Assembly: GCA_937907025.1 (NCBI GenBank)
Contig: CALESJ010000021.1
Location: forward strand, 1-64,000
DNA length: 64,000 bases
Reading direction: 5' to 3'
Origin: an uncultured Faecalibacterium sp.
GTDB taxonomy: Bacteria > Bacillota > Clostridia > Oscillospirales > Ruminococcaceae
Below, piece after piece: positions 7,484-16,081 of the stretch; the first letter of the stretch is position 1, and each line of letters starts with the position of its first letter. The notes under the pieces are model-generated. The model saw only the letters and a program-made list of their open reading frames with translations, ran no database searches and had not been told where the DNA came from. A program made the translations under genes and the position numbers.

Positions 7484-7522
7484 AAAAAATCCGTCCGCCC
7501 GGCAAAGGGACAGACGGATTTT
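7484..7522 (-). terminator. Terminator after the PASTA gene
   Basis: AAAATCCGTC pairs with GACGGATTTT across a GC-rich loop, with a T-run on the minus-strand side. It separates the PASTA gene from the SARP gene. Confidence 0.85.
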
Positions 7523-7555
7523 CACCGAATGGTTTTCTATGGACAGGATGCAGGC

Positions 7556-8290
7556 TCATCCCACATACAGGTATACCAGTGAAAACACCCGCACCAGGGC
7601 CCCGGCATAGGGCTGCTGGGAACGCACGGTGCCTTCGGTTGCCCCCGCAGGCCGCACCACAGCGGTGAGTCCCCGCTCCTGCAGGCGGCTTCGGGCTTCG
7701 GCCAGGGACAGTCCGGTCAGGTCCGGCACCTGCCGGTTGGGGTCCGGAATGGGCCGGGCCACCACCGCCTTGATCATCTGCCCGGCGGCCACCTGCTCCC
7801 CGGCGGCGGGCTCGGTGCGCACCACCGTATACGGGTCGATGGTATTGTCGTGCAGAAATTCCACCGTCACACCAAACCCCTGGTCCCGCAGGGACTGCAG
7901 CGCCTCATCCCGGTCCTGTCCGGACAGGTCGGGCACGGTGAGCCACCGGGTGCCCAGGCTGACGCTAACGGTAAGGGTCTGGCCCTGCTTGACGGTGCGG
8001 CCGGCGGCGGGCCACTGGGCGCAGACCTGCCCCGGTTCCGCCGCAGGATTGTACACGTCCTCCCAGATAAGGTTCAGGCCGGTATTTTGCAGGATTTCCT
8101 CGGCCTGTTGTTGGGTCAGGCCCGCCAGATCAGGCACCGTCACGTCCGCCCGCCGGGAAAACAGCGGGTTGGTGCTCCGGCCCAGAATCCACCACACGCA
8201 CACCCCGGCCGCCAGCACTGAAACCAGTGCCAGCACCGCCAGGACCCGCAGCACCGTCAGGTGCGGCAGACGAATTTTTGTCAGGGTCAC
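7556..8290 (-). CDS. Membrane-anchored protein with three PASTA repeats
   Basis: A 244-residue protein with one N-terminal membrane segment (residues about 14-37, VLAVLALVSVLAAGVCVWWIL) and an outside region of three PASTA repeats, each starting VPDL (VPDLAGLTQQQAEEIL, VPDLSGQDRDEALQSL, VPDLTGLSLAEARSRL). PASTA domains bind muropeptides or beta-lactams and normally sit on PknB-type kinases or penicillin-binding proteins. Here there is no kinase or transpeptidase domain. I chose the GTG at 8290 because GGGGAG lies eight bases upstream; an upstream ATG would overlap the MFS gene by 38 bases. It is 28 bases downstream of the MFS gene and is likely co-transcribed with it, ending at the terminator at 7484. 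It may act as a cell-wall sensor or scaffold; that is inference. Confidence 0.88.
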   Translation of the reverse strand: MTLTKIRLPHLTVLRVLAVLALVSVLAAGVCVWWILGRSTNPLFSRRADVTVPDLAGLTQQQAEEILQNTGLNLIWEDVYNPAAEPGQVCAQWPAAGRTVKQGQTLTVSVSLGTRWLTVPDLSGQDRDEALQSLRDQGFGVTVEFLHDNTIDPYTVVRTEPAAGEQVAAGQMIKAVVARPIPDPNRQVPDLTGLSLAEARSRLQERGLTAVVRPAGATEGTVRSQQPYAGALVRVFSLVYLYVG

Positions 8291-8318
8291 AGGACTTCTC
8301 CCCTTCCCTGCCCGGAAA

Positions 8319-9539
8319 TCAGGCAGACCGTTTTTGTAAAGCAGCCAGACCGACAACCGTCCCTGCCGCCAACAGCAGCAGCCCCAGCACCGTCAGCCCG
8401 GCACCGGCGCTGCCGGCCATATCCCCGATCCAGCCGGTCAGCGGTGAAGCAGGGATCATGAGCAGGCTGTATGCCATGCTGTCCACGCTGATGAGGGTGG
8501 CACGGCGGTCACTGGGGAACCAGTCGTTCAGCCGTTTGCGGGCATGCAGGGACCAGATGGTGCTAAACATGGCAAACCCGGCCCCGCCGGCCACAGCACC
8601 GGCCAGCGACACGGTCCCCATGGCCACGGTACACAGACCGCACCCGGCCACACAGACGGCATACAGCCGCCCCATCTGCCGGGGACGCAGCCTGCCGCCG
8701 ATCCAGCCGCCCAGCGGGTACCCCACCTCACAGAGCATGAGCACCGCTCCCAGCCAGGCCGTGGGCAAACCAATGTCGGTCAGGCGCTGCTGCAGGTACA
8801 TCAGCGTGAGGAAGGCGGGCAGGTCAATGAAGGCCCCCGCCAGGATATACCGAACCACCCGGGGACTGCGGCACAGAAAGTCCGCCGTTTCGGTCACATG
8901 GGTGCGCAGGTTGGCGGGCAGTTCCGCCAGCAGGGTGCGCAGGGGCGCAGCCTGTCGGGCTTGCTGTTCCGGGGTGGCAGCGGGTTCCCGCAGGCCCAGA
9001 GCGGCCACGGTGCGCAGCAGACTGATGCCCATATCCACCAGGTAAAAGGCTGTAAAACCCAGCACCCCGGTCAGGGCCCCGGCCAGTTTGCCCAGAGCGG
9101 CGCCGGCCGTTTCCACCTGGGTGGTCACATTTTCCACCGGGAGGAACCGTTCCGATTGGCCCGCTTCTTTCAGGCTGTCATAAACAAGGGCCTCCTGACT
9201 GCCCGAAACCAGATTGTAGGCCAGAGCCGACAAGGCCATGGAGGCACAGACCCAGAGGAAATTCTGCTCAAATGCCATGAGCAGAGCAGCCAACGCCGCC
9301 ACCACGCCGGACAGAGCCAGCACACGGCGGCGCCCCAGCAGGTCGGCGGCCATCCCGCTGGGCACTTCGGCCAGCAGGCTGACCACATGGAAGATACCCT
9401 CGGCAGCGCCGACCTGCCACAGGCTGTACCCCCGGGCGGCCAGCAAAGCCACCCAGACGGCGCCGGTAATGTTGAGGGTGAGTACAAAAGAGTAAGCATA
9501 GGAGCACCGCAGCTGGCGGCGCAGAGATTGTGTATTCAT
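8319..9539 (-). CDS. Major facilitator superfamily exporter
   Basis: A 406-residue MFS protein with about 12 membrane segments. The loop 2-3 motif is visible (GMAADLLGRRRVLALSG), as is VPSG before it, the layout of proton-coupled drug exporters. The start at 9539 (MNTQSLRRQ) has AAAGGTG eight bases upstream and is preferred over the longer frame. It probably exports a drug or metabolite across the cytoplasmic membrane; the substrate cannot be told. The gene has its own promoter, a 15-codon leader and a terminator in its 5' region (9613-9851), suggesting control by ribosome-mediated attenuation, as is known for several antibiotic exporters. The PASTA gene follows in the same direction. Confidence 0.88.
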   Translation of the reverse strand: MNTQSLRRQLRCSYAYSFVLTLNITGAVWVALLAARGYSLWQVGAAEGIFHVVSLLAEVPSGMAADLLGRRRVLALSGVVAALAALLMAFEQNFLWVCASMALSALAYNLVSGSQEALVYDSLKEAGQSERFLPVENVTTQVETAGAALGKLAGALTGVLGFTAFYLVDMGISLLRTVAALGLREPAATPEQQARQAAPLRTLLAELPANLRTHVTETADFLCRSPRVVRYILAGAFIDLPAFLTLMYLQQRLTDIGLPTAWLGAVLMLCEVGYPLGGWIGGRLRPRQMGRLYAVCVAGCGLCTVAMGTVSLAGAVAGGAGFAMFSTIWSLHARKRLNDWFPSDRRATLISVDSMAYSLLMIPASPLTGWIGDMAGSAGAGLTVLGLLLLAAGTVVGLAALQKRSA

Positions 9540-9612
9540 AAGTCGGAACACCTTTCGCAAATCAAAGACAGAAGACGAACGGGTGTTCCCTTTTCATACC
9601 GGTAAAGGGTAC

Positions 9613-9646
9613 AAAAAACGCGCCCCGGCCAAACGCCGGAGCGCGG
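9613..9646 (-). terminator. Terminator inside the leader of the MFS gene (candidate attenuator)
   Basis: On the minus strand CGCGCTCCGGC pairs with GCCGGGGCGCG and is followed by TTTTTT (9618-9613). It lies between the leader peptide and the MFS start, so transcripts from the promoter at 9822-9851 must pass it to reach the MFS gene. Confidence 0.85.
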
Positions 9647-9649
9647 AAA

Positions 9650-9729
9650 AGTTCCGTCACAGCGTCTGCCGAACAGGGCGCGGCAGACCGCACCCGGCTA
9701 AAAAAGGGTACACTTCCAGACGGAACTGC
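9650..9729 (-). promoter_or_regulatory. Structured segment of the MFS leader RNA
   Basis: AGTTCCGTC starts directly after the leader stop codon (9729-9721) and is exactly complementary to GACGGAACT at 9658-9650. Between them lies a hairpin with an eight-base-pair stem (GTCTGCCG / CGGCAGAC). A ribosome stalled on the leader would be placed to disturb this fold just before the terminator. Confidence 0.6.
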
Positions 9730-9777
9730 TTATTTGTTACCTTTTACCTGGTACAAATTGCACAGTGCCCATCCCAT
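9730..9777 (-). CDS. Short leader peptide upstream of MFS gene (15 residues)
   Basis: The peptide is MGWALCNLYQVKGNK. It is preceded by AAAGGAG at 9792-9786, eight bases before the ATG, one of the best ribosome sites in the window, and by a promoter (GCGCAA at 9846-9851 and AGTATA at 9822-9827 on the plus strand; -35 TTGCGC and -10 TATACT on minus). Its stop codon TAA is immediately followed by a strong RNA stem and then a terminator. This order (promoter, small ORF, stem, terminator, transporter) is that of a translation-dependent attenuator. The peptide itself is not assigned to any family I know. The coding claim rests on ribosome site and layout, not on similarity. Confidence 0.6.
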   Translation of the reverse strand: MGWALCNLYQVKGNK

Positions 9778-9821
9778 GGGGTGTACTCCTTTCCGCCAAA
9801 CGGCAAACTTACATTACGGAC

Positions 9822-9851
9822 AGTATACCACGGACCATCCGGTCCGCGCAA
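9822..9851 (-). promoter_or_regulatory. Promoter with internal inverted repeat for leader-MFS transcript
   Basis: Minus-strand TTGCGC and TATACT are 18 bases apart. The spacer is filled by a perfect inverted repeat, CGGACC-ATCC-GGTCCG (9831-9846), placed where a repressor or MerR-like activator would act. Confidence 0.65.
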
Positions 9852-9866
9852 GAGGAAAAAGCGAAA

Positions 9867-11528
9867 TCAGAAATGTTCCTGCTGCGCCTGCAGAGCGGCC
9901 ATCAGCGGCGGGATCAGCTGCTTTTTACGGCTGACCACACCGGGCAGGACGGCCTTGCCGTCCTTGGGCTCCACCCCGAAGGCGTCCCGGACGATATCTT
10001 CAGCACCATGGCCGCAGAACATCAGGTCGGTGGCCTGGTTCTGCATGTCGGTGAACATGTAGAAGATCATGGGCAGGCCCTCGCGGCCGATGGCATCCGG
10101 CAGGAAGGGCCCCACCAGCTCCTCGGCGGCAGCGCGGGAGCGCTCGGTCATATAGCTGGACTGGCCCACACCGAACTTGACATCGCCGCGGCTGAACACC
10201 TTGAAGTCGGAGAGGAAGACCTCCTCAGCGGTGCGGCCGGTCAGGTCGGCGCCGGCTTCAAACATCTGCTCCGCATAGGAGGGGATGTCCACTTCCGCAA
10301 TGGCGGCCAGAGCCTCGGCGGCAGACTTGTCCAGCGGGGTGGAGGTGGGCGAACGGAACATCAGGGTATCGGACAGAATGGCCGACAGCAGCAGGCCCGC
10401 GATCTTCTTGGGCACTTCCACCCCGTGTTCGCCGTACATCCGCCAGACGATAGTGGCGGTGCAGCCCACCGGCTCGTTGCGGAAATACACCGGGCCGCCG
10501 GTTTCCAGGCTGCCGATGCGGTGGTGGTCGATGATCTCCAGGATCTCGGCCTGTTCCAGACCGTCCACGGCCTGGGTGCGCTCGTTGTGGTCCACCAGAA
10601 TGACCTGCTTGCGGTGCAGGTTCAACAAATTCCGGCGGCTGACCACGCCGCAGTAGCAGCCTTTTTCATCCAGAATGGGGAAATACCGGTGACGGACGCT
10701 GGCCATGATCTTGCGGGCATCCTCGATGGGGGTGTTGACGCTGAACTTGAGCAGGTCGTCCCGGCGCATGAAGTGGCGCACCGGCGCGGCGGTGGAGATG
10801 AGCCGGGCGGCGGCGTAGGAATCATAGGGCGTGGTGATGACAAAGCAGCCCTTTTCCTTGGCGCGGGCCAGAATGGTGCGGGGCACGGCGGCGCCGCAGC
10901 AGACCACAATGCATCCGGCACCGCAGTCGATGGCGCACATCTGGGTTTCGTACCGGTTGGTGACCAGCACCAGGTCCCCGGCGCCCACGGTATCCTCCAT
11001 GACTTCGGGGCTGGAACCGATGAAGATGCGCCCGGTGGTGATGCGGGAATCCGGGTCACCGGCCAGCATCTCCCCTTCCAGGGTTTCCAGCACATTGCGG
11101 TAGCTGGTATTGGCCGAAGCCAGCACCCCGGTATCAAACAGGTCCATGTTGGCGTTGGCGATGTCCTTGACGGTGATAAGCCCCAGCAGTTCGTTGGCAT
11201 CATCCACGATGCACAGGGTGTCGATCTCGGCGTCGCGCATCATGTTCCAGGCGGCGCGCACACTCATCTCTTCCTTGATGCCGGGCTGGCGGCGGATGTC
11301 GATATCCTTGATCTGGGGACTGATGTCGGTGCAAAGACGAGGCGTCTTGACACCAAAGTATTTGAGTACGAATGCGGTTTCGCGGTTGGGCACACCGGCA
11401 CGGCGTGCTTCGTAGGTGGCACCGCCCAGCTGATTTTTCAGCCAGGCATAGGAGATGGCGGAACAGATGGAGTCTGTATCCGGATTCTGGTGCCCGATAA
11501 TGTTGACCTTACGGCGGGTGTTTGACAT
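9867..11528 (-). CDS. ppaC: Family II manganese-dependent inorganic pyrophosphatase with CBS/DRTGG regulatory domains
   Basis: A 553-residue cytosolic enzyme that hydrolyses pyrophosphate to phosphate. The DHH-family motifs are intact: GHQNPDTDS at residues 12-20, DHN and DHHRIG (DHH at 334-336), and the C-terminal SRKKQ segment that binds substrate. Between the first and second motif blocks it carries an insert with two CBS halves (SVRAAWNMMRDAEIDTLCIVDD, PIEDARKIMASVRHRYFPILDE) and a DRTGG-like domain. Known CBS-pyrophosphatases of Clostridia are inhibited by AMP/ADP and activated by ATP or diadenosine polyphosphates, so activity should follow adenylate levels. Start ATG at 11528 follows GAAAGGGG. 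It is divergent from typA, with a 198-base shared intergenic region. The length is as expected for the CBS-DRTGG type. Confidence 0.93.
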   Translation of the reverse strand: MSNTRRKVNIIGHQNPDTDSICSAISYAWLKNQLGGATYEARRAGVPNRETAFVLKYFGVKTPRLCTDISPQIKDIDIRRQPGIKEEMSVRAAWNMMRDAEIDTLCIVDDANELLGLITVKDIANANMDLFDTGVLASANTSYRNVLETLEGEMLAGDPDSRITTGRIFIGSSPEVMEDTVGAGDLVLVTNRYETQMCAIDCGAGCIVVCCGAAVPRTILARAKEKGCFVITTPYDSYAAARLISTAAPVRHFMRRDDLLKFSVNTPIEDARKIMASVRHRYFPILDEKGCYCGVVSRRNLLNLHRKQVILVDHNERTQAVDGLEQAEILEIIDHHRIGSLETGGPVYFRNEPVGCTATIVWRMYGEHGVEVPKKIAGLLLSAILSDTLMFRSPTSTPLDKSAAEALAAIAEVDIPSYAEQMFEAGADLTGRTAEEVFLSDFKVFSRGDVKFGVGQSSYMTERSRAAAEELVGPFLPDAIGREGLPMIFYMFTDMQNQATDLMFCGHGAEDIVRDAFGVEPKDGKAVLPGVVSRKKQLIPPLMAALQAQQEHF

Positions 11529-11618
11529 GGTAAAACCCCTTTCCCTTTTCCCTTCCCGGGGGCCTTGGCGGCCCCGCTTTGTTATGATTATAACATGCGA
11601 AAATCTTTTTTGCGATTC

Positions 11619-11647
11619 TTGACAGCAAACGCGTTCTGACGTACAAT
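11619..11647 (+). promoter_or_regulatory. Promoter of typA
   Basis: TTGACA at 11619-11624 and TACAAT at 11642-11647 with a 17-base spacer. A leader of about 75 bases precedes the typA ATG. Confidence 0.88.
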
Positions 11648-11726
11648 TAAAATGTGTGTGCGTGTGGTGGGATTTTCCTGCCGCATGCTGGATTTGTGAA
11701 CAGACGAAAAAGAGGGATACAATTAT

Positions 11727-13553
11727 ATGATTCGGGAAAATCTTCGCAACATTGCCATTATCGCCCACGTCGACCATGGCAAGACGACGCTGGTTGACCA
11801 GATGCTGAAGCAGTCCGGCGCTTTCCGCGCCAACCAGCAGGTGGCCGAGCGCGTCATGGACTCCGGCGATATCGAGCGCGAGCGCGGCATCACCATTCTG
11901 GCCAAGAACTGCTCCTGCGTATATGAAGGCGTCAAGATCAACATCGTCGACACCCCGGGCCACGCCGACTTCGGCGGCGAGGTGGAGCGTGTTCTGAAGA
12001 TGGTCAACGGCGTTCTGCTGCTGGTGGACGCCGCCGAAGGCTGCATGCCCCAGACCCGCTTTGTTCTGCAGAAGGCTCTGCAGCAGAACCTGTCCCTGGT
12101 CATCGCCGTCAACAAGATCGACCGTCCCGACGCCCGCATTGCGGAAGTCATCGATGAGATCCTGGAACTGCTGATGGACCTGGGCGCCACCGACGAACAG
12201 CTGGACAGCCCCATGGTGTTCTGCTCTGGCCGTAACGGCACCGCCAGCTACGACTGGACCAAGCCCGAGGAAGGCAAGGACCTGAAGCCCCTGTTCGATA
12301 CCATCCTGAAGTACGTTACTCCGCCGGAAGGCGATCCCGACGCTCCCATGCAGATGCTGGTGTCCAGTGTGGACTACAACGAGTTCGTGGGCCGTATGGG
12401 CGTGGGCCGCGTGCAGAACGGCGTCATCAAGGTGGGCCAGAGCGTGCAGGTGTGCGACTGGCACAACCCCGACGTGCATATGACCGGCCGCGTGACCAAG
12501 CTGTTTGACTTCAAGGCCAACGGCCGTGAGCCCATTGAGCAGGCTGAAGCCGGCGATATCGTCGCCTTTGCCGGTCTGCCCGATATCTCCATCGGCAACA
12601 CCCTGTGCGATCCCAGCAAGGTGCAGCCCCTGCCCTTCGTGAAGATCAACGACCCCACCGTGGAGATGACCTTCAGCGTCAACGATTCTCCCTTTGCCGG
12701 CAAGGAAGGCAAGTACGTCACCTCCCGCCAGATCCGCGACCGTCTGAACCGCGAACTGCTGAAGGACGTGGCTCTGCGTGTGGAAGATTCCGCTACCACC
12801 GACTCCTTCCGGGTTATGGGCCGCGGCGAAATGCACCTGTCCATCCTGATTGAAACCATGCGCCGGGAAGGCTATGAACTGCAGGTTTCTCCCCCGCACG
12901 TTCTGACCCATGAGGAAAACGGCAAGACCATGGAGCCCATGGAGCGCGTTGTCATCGACGTGCCCGAAACCTACCAGGGTGCCGTTATGACCGCTCTGGG
13001 TGCCCGCAAGGCCATTCTGATGAACATGCAGATGATGAACAGCCGTTCCCGTCTGGAGTTCCGCATGCCCAGCCGCGGCCTGTTCGGTTACCGCAGCCAG
13101 TTCCTGACCGACACCCACGGTGAAGGCATCATGAACACCATCTTTGACGGTTACGAAGAATGGTGCGGCGACATTGCCACCCGTTCCACCGGCTCTCTGA
13201 TCAGCTTTGAAACCGGCGACGCCGTGACCTACGGCCTGTTCAACGCGCAACAGCGCGGTACCCTGCTGGTCACCCCCGGCGAGAAAGTGTACGCCGGCGA
13301 AGTCGTGGGTTACACCCCCACCGGCGAAGACATCACCGTCAACGTCTGCAAGACCAAGCACCTGACCAACACCCGCGCCTCCGGCAGCGACGACGCCCTG
13401 CGTCTGGTGCCGGTTTCCAAGTTCAGCCTGGAAGCCTGCCTGGAATTCCTGGCTCCCGACGAACTGCTGGAAGTCACCCCCGAAAACCTGCGCATCCGCA
13501 AGCGCATCCTGGACCACGACCTGCGCATGAAGGCCGCCAGCAAGAAGAAGTAA
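11727..13553 (+). CDS. typA: Translational GTPase TypA/BipA
   Basis: A 608-residue ribosome-associated GTPase of the EF-G family, involved in 50S subunit assembly and growth under stress or low temperature. The G1 motif AHVDHGKT is at residues 13-20, followed by the switch region (GDIERERGITI), G3 DTPGH and G4 NKID; the EF-G-like domains and the TypA-specific C-terminal domain complete the normal length. The codon use is strongly biased, as in highly expressed genes. A consensus promoter lies upstream and a strong terminator follows, so it is a single-gene unit. All catalytic residues expected of an active GTPase are present. Confidence 0.98.
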   Translation: MIRENLRNIAIIAHVDHGKTTLVDQMLKQSGAFRANQQVAERVMDSGDIERERGITILAKNCSCVYEGVKINIVDTPGHADFGGEVERVLKMVNGVLLLVDAAEGCMPQTRFVLQKALQQNLSLVIAVNKIDRPDARIAEVIDEILELLMDLGATDEQLDSPMVFCSGRNGTASYDWTKPEEGKDLKPLFDTILKYVTPPEGDPDAPMQMLVSSVDYNEFVGRMGVGRVQNGVIKVGQSVQVCDWHNPDVHMTGRVTKLFDFKANGREPIEQAEAGDIVAFAGLPDISIGNTLCDPSKVQPLPFVKINDPTVEMTFSVNDSPFAGKEGKYVTSRQIRDRLNRELLKDVALRVEDSATTDSFRVMGRGEMHLSILIETMRREGYELQVSPPHVLTHEENGKTMEPMERVVIDVPETYQGAVMTALGARKAILMNMQMMNSRSRLEFRMPSRGLFGYRSQFLTDTHGEGIMNTIFDGYEEWCGDIATRSTGSLISFETGDAVTYGLFNAQQRGTLLVTPGEKVYAGEVVGYTPTGEDITVNVCKTKHLTNTRASGSDDALRLVPVSKFSLEACLEFLAPDELLEVTPENLRIRKRILDHDLRMKAASKKK

Positions 13554-13583
13554 TTCTTCGGATGCCTGCCCTGTAAAATAAAA

Positions 13584-13632
13584 GGACCGCCGCCCGCAAG
13601 CAGCTGCTTTGAGGGCGGCGGTCCTTTTTGTT
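13584..13632 (+). terminator. Bidirectional-looking terminator after typA
   Basis: Perfect 12-base-pair stem (GGACCGCCGCCC with complement at 13613-13624) followed by TTTTT; AAA precedes the stem, so it may also end the opposing GNAT transcript. Confidence 0.92.
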
Positions 13633-13640
13633 TGTTTTTT

Positions 13641-14129
13641 TCACAAGGCCGGGCGGTGATACGCCAGGCGGGGGCTGCCGTTGGCCAGCAGGATACGGCC
13701 GCAGTAAGAGAACCCGTTCTCGGCCAGCAGATTCTGCATCACATGATTGTCGGCGTGGGTGTCAATGCGCAGAGGCACGCCCTTCTCCGCGCAGAAGGCG
13801 AAACAGGCCTTTGCCACGCCCCGGGCCTTGCCGTTGGCGGCCAGGCGGTGAATGGTCAGATACGGTCCGTCATCCGGCCAGGCGCCGTCATAAATGACCT
13901 TGTAGGTGGGTTCCTCCCCGGGAATGGCACAGAAGGTGCCCACGGCCTCCCCGTTTTCTTCCGCCAGGTAGCACACGCCCCGGGCGATCTCCTCTTTCAT
14001 CAGGTCCGCCCCGGGGTAGCCTTCCCGCCATTGATGGGGGTTGCCGGTACGAACCATGAAAGCCTTGGCGGCGGTGAAAATATCCAGCAGGACCGGCAGG
14101 TCCGCGGGAACAGCGGGGCGGATGGTCAT
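13641..14129 (-). CDS. GNAT family N-acetyltransferase
   Basis: A 162-residue GNAT-fold protein. It starts with the typical MTIRPAVPADLPVLLDIFTAAK, has a beta-strand pair around VCYLAEENGEAVGTF, and the acetyl-CoA pyrophosphate loop in the segment YLTIHRLAANGKARGVAKACF, although the usual Q/RxxGxG/A signature is altered (AANGKARGVA). The late helix-strand segment (NHVMQNLLAENGFSYCGRILL) is the normal end of the fold. The acceptor is unknown; small-molecule or peptide amines are typical. The start has AGGAG seven bases upstream. It lies 21 bases after asnB in the same direction, so it may be read from the asparagine T-box transcript. Confidence 0.88.
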   Translation of the reverse strand: MTIRPAVPADLPVLLDIFTAAKAFMVRTGNPHQWREGYPGADLMKEEIARGVCYLAEENGEAVGTFCAIPGEEPTYKVIYDGAWPDDGPYLTIHRLAANGKARGVAKACFAFCAEKGVPLRIDTHADNHVMQNLLAENGFSYCGRILLANGSPRLAYHRPAL

Positions 14130-14150
14130 GAAAAAACTCCTTGCAGAAAT

Positions 14151-15731
14151 TTATTTGCCGGAATCGCCGTAGTTTTTCAGCACACGGGCGCTGGGGTCGT
14201 CCACATCGCAGCCCGGCCATGCCTTGTTGGGCATCCAGAAATCCACGATCATACCGGCCTGACCGGGATAGTACTTTTCAAACAATTCCCGGTAGAGCAG
14301 GCTCTCCTTGGTGAAGGGACGGCAGTAGGTGTAGCGGCCGGCGCGCTCGGCAAATTCCCGGTCGGTGTACTTTTCCTCGGCGTATTCCTTCAGGATATCC
14401 ACCATGGAGTGGCCCACCGCATCGGAGAAGGCAGCCTTTTCCCGCCAGAGGATGTTCTCGGGCAGCCAGTCGCCCTCAAAAGCCTTGCGCAGCAGGTACT
14501 TGCCCTTGCCGTAGGTGTTCAGCTTGCGGGCGGGGTCAATGGACATGACGTACCGCACAAAGTCCAGGTCCCCGAAAGGCACCCGGGCTTCCAGGCTGTT
14601 CACGCTGATGGAACGGTCTGCCCGGAGCACGTCGTACATATACAGTTCCCGCACCCGCTTCTGGCTTTCGGCCTGGAAAGCGGCGGCGCTGGGCGCGTAG
14701 TCGGTATATTTGTAACCGAAGAGCTCGTCGCTGATCTCGCCGGTGAGCAGCACCCGGATATCGGTATGCTCATGGATATACTTGCAGACCAGATACATGC
14801 CCATGGATGCCCGGATGGTAGTAATGTCCCAGGTGCCCAGCATGGCCACCACTTCCTCCAGGGAGCCAAGGACGGTATCCTTGTCGATGATGACATCGGT
14901 GTGGTCGGCGCCCAGATATTCGGCGGTCTGACGGGCATATTTCAGGTCGATGGCATCTCCGCTCATGCCGATGGCAAAAGTGCGGATGGGCTTGCCCAGC
15001 TTTTTGGCTGCGATGGCGCAGACCAGGCTGGAATCCAGGCCGCCGGAGAGCAGAAAGCCCACCGGGGTATCGGCATCCAGGCGCTTTTCCACGCCCGCAA
15101 TGAGCTTTTCCCGGATGTTTTTCAGCGTCGTGGGCATATCGTCCCGGTTGTAGGCGGGGGTGTCCGCAATATCGCAGTACCGCACAAAACGGCCGTTGCA
15201 GTAGTAGCTGCCAATGGGGAACGGATAAATCTTCTTGCACAGGCCCACCAGGTTTTTGGCCTCGGAGGCAAAGGCAATGGCGCCGCTGTCGCTGTATCCG
15301 TAGAACAGCGGCCGGATGCCGATGGGGTCCCGGGCGGCGATGAGCCACTTTTTCCGGGCATCGTACAGAATCATGGCAAACTCCGCGTCCAGGTGGCGGA
15401 ACATGTCCAGGCCGTACTTTTCGTACAGCGGCAGGATGATCTCGCAGTCGGAATCCGACCGGAAGGTATAGCCTTCCGCTTCCAGTTCGGCCCGCACCGG
15501 GCGGAAGCCGTACAGCTCGCCGTTGCACACCACCAGACTGCCGTCCCGCTCAAAGGGCTGCATGCCCTCGGGGGTAACACCCATGATGGCCAGACGCCCG
15601 AAGCCCAGGAATCCGAATTCGGTTTCCTGCACCCGGTGGTCATCCGGCCCGCGGGACGCGGTCCGCAGCAGATACGCGGTAAATTGTTCGCGGGTCATAT
15701 CATGTCCCGCATAGCCCATCACACAACACAT
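14151..15731 (-). CDS. asnB: Asparagine synthase (glutamine-hydrolysing)
   Basis: A 526-residue cytosolic enzyme making asparagine from aspartate, glutamine and ATP. The start was set at 15731 because Cys2 (MCCVMGYAG) must be the N-terminal nucleophile of the class II glutaminase domain; AGGAGTG lies eight bases upstream. The glutaminase half carries the RGPDD and NGELYG segments. The synthetase half has the ATP pyrophosphate loop (LLSGGLDSSLV), then ISDELFGYKYTDYAPS, and the C-terminal helical part. The N- and C-terminal halves are both complete. The gene is preceded by a full T-box leader with an AAC specifier, so it is expected to be switched on when uncharged tRNA-Asn accumulates. The length is on the short side, typical of the Clostridial AsnB type. 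Confidence 0.96.
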   Translation of the reverse strand: MCCVMGYAGHDMTREQFTAYLLRTASRGPDDHRVQETEFGFLGFGRLAIMGVTPEGMQPFERDGSLVVCNGELYGFRPVRAELEAEGYTFRSDSDCEIILPLYEKYGLDMFRHLDAEFAMILYDARKKWLIAARDPIGIRPLFYGYSDSGAIAFASEAKNLVGLCKKIYPFPIGSYYCNGRFVRYCDIADTPAYNRDDMPTTLKNIREKLIAGVEKRLDADTPVGFLLSGGLDSSLVCAIAAKKLGKPIRTFAIGMSGDAIDLKYARQTAEYLGADHTDVIIDKDTVLGSLEEVVAMLGTWDITTIRASMGMYLVCKYIHEHTDIRVLLTGEISDELFGYKYTDYAPSAAAFQAESQKRVRELYMYDVLRADRSISVNSLEARVPFGDLDFVRYVMSIDPARKLNTYGKGKYLLRKAFEGDWLPENILWREKAAFSDAVGHSMVDILKEYAEEKYTDREFAERAGRYTYCRPFTKESLLYRELFEKYYPGQAGMIVDFWMPNKAWPGCDVDDPSARVLKNYGDSGK

Positions 15732-15773
15732 TTGGCAGCACTCCTTTTCTTGCCGTTTGGTTTGGACAAATGG

Positions 15774-16075
15774 CAAAAAAAGTGACAGCCCATTCGTCCC
15801 CGACTTTTTAGGACGAATCGCTGTCTTGATCCGCGGTGCCACCTAAATTACCGCACACTAAACAAAGCATACGGTCACTTTCCGTATACGTTCACCTTTG
15901 AAACGCTGCCGCTGTAACGCACGGCCTGCGGCGCCCATACTGCCCCATGGCGGGGGTTCCGTTTGCAGCTCGCGGGTGTTCTTTCCTGCCCCGGCATCGT
16001 CCCGGCTCGCAGCATCTGCCGGGCTCTCTGTGCGGTGCGGTTGGAGCGGTACTTTTCCCGTTCAACGCTTTTTAT
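15774..16075 (-). promoter_or_regulatory. T-box riboswitch, asparagine-specific, upstream of asnB
   Basis: The minus strand contains the T-box core AGGTGGCACCGCGG (15844-15831), the terminator stem (GATTCGTCC region with GGACGAATgG) and a T-run at 15780-15774. Stem I landmarks are visible: AGAGAGCC, GCTGCGAGCCGG and, on the 3' side of the specifier loop, GAACACC, which gives the specifier codon AAC (15980-15978), asparagine. This agrees with the asnB gene it controls. Uncharged tRNA-Asn would stabilise the antiterminator and let asnB be transcribed. Confidence 0.93.
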
Positions 16076-16081
16076 ACGCCT

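Noticed and set aside
9867..13517. 1216-residue open frame on the minus strand running across typA
   Set aside because: Only its last 553 residues are a real protein (CBS pyrophosphatase). The rest is the antisense shadow of typA, with His/Gly/Val-rich composition and no ribosome site.
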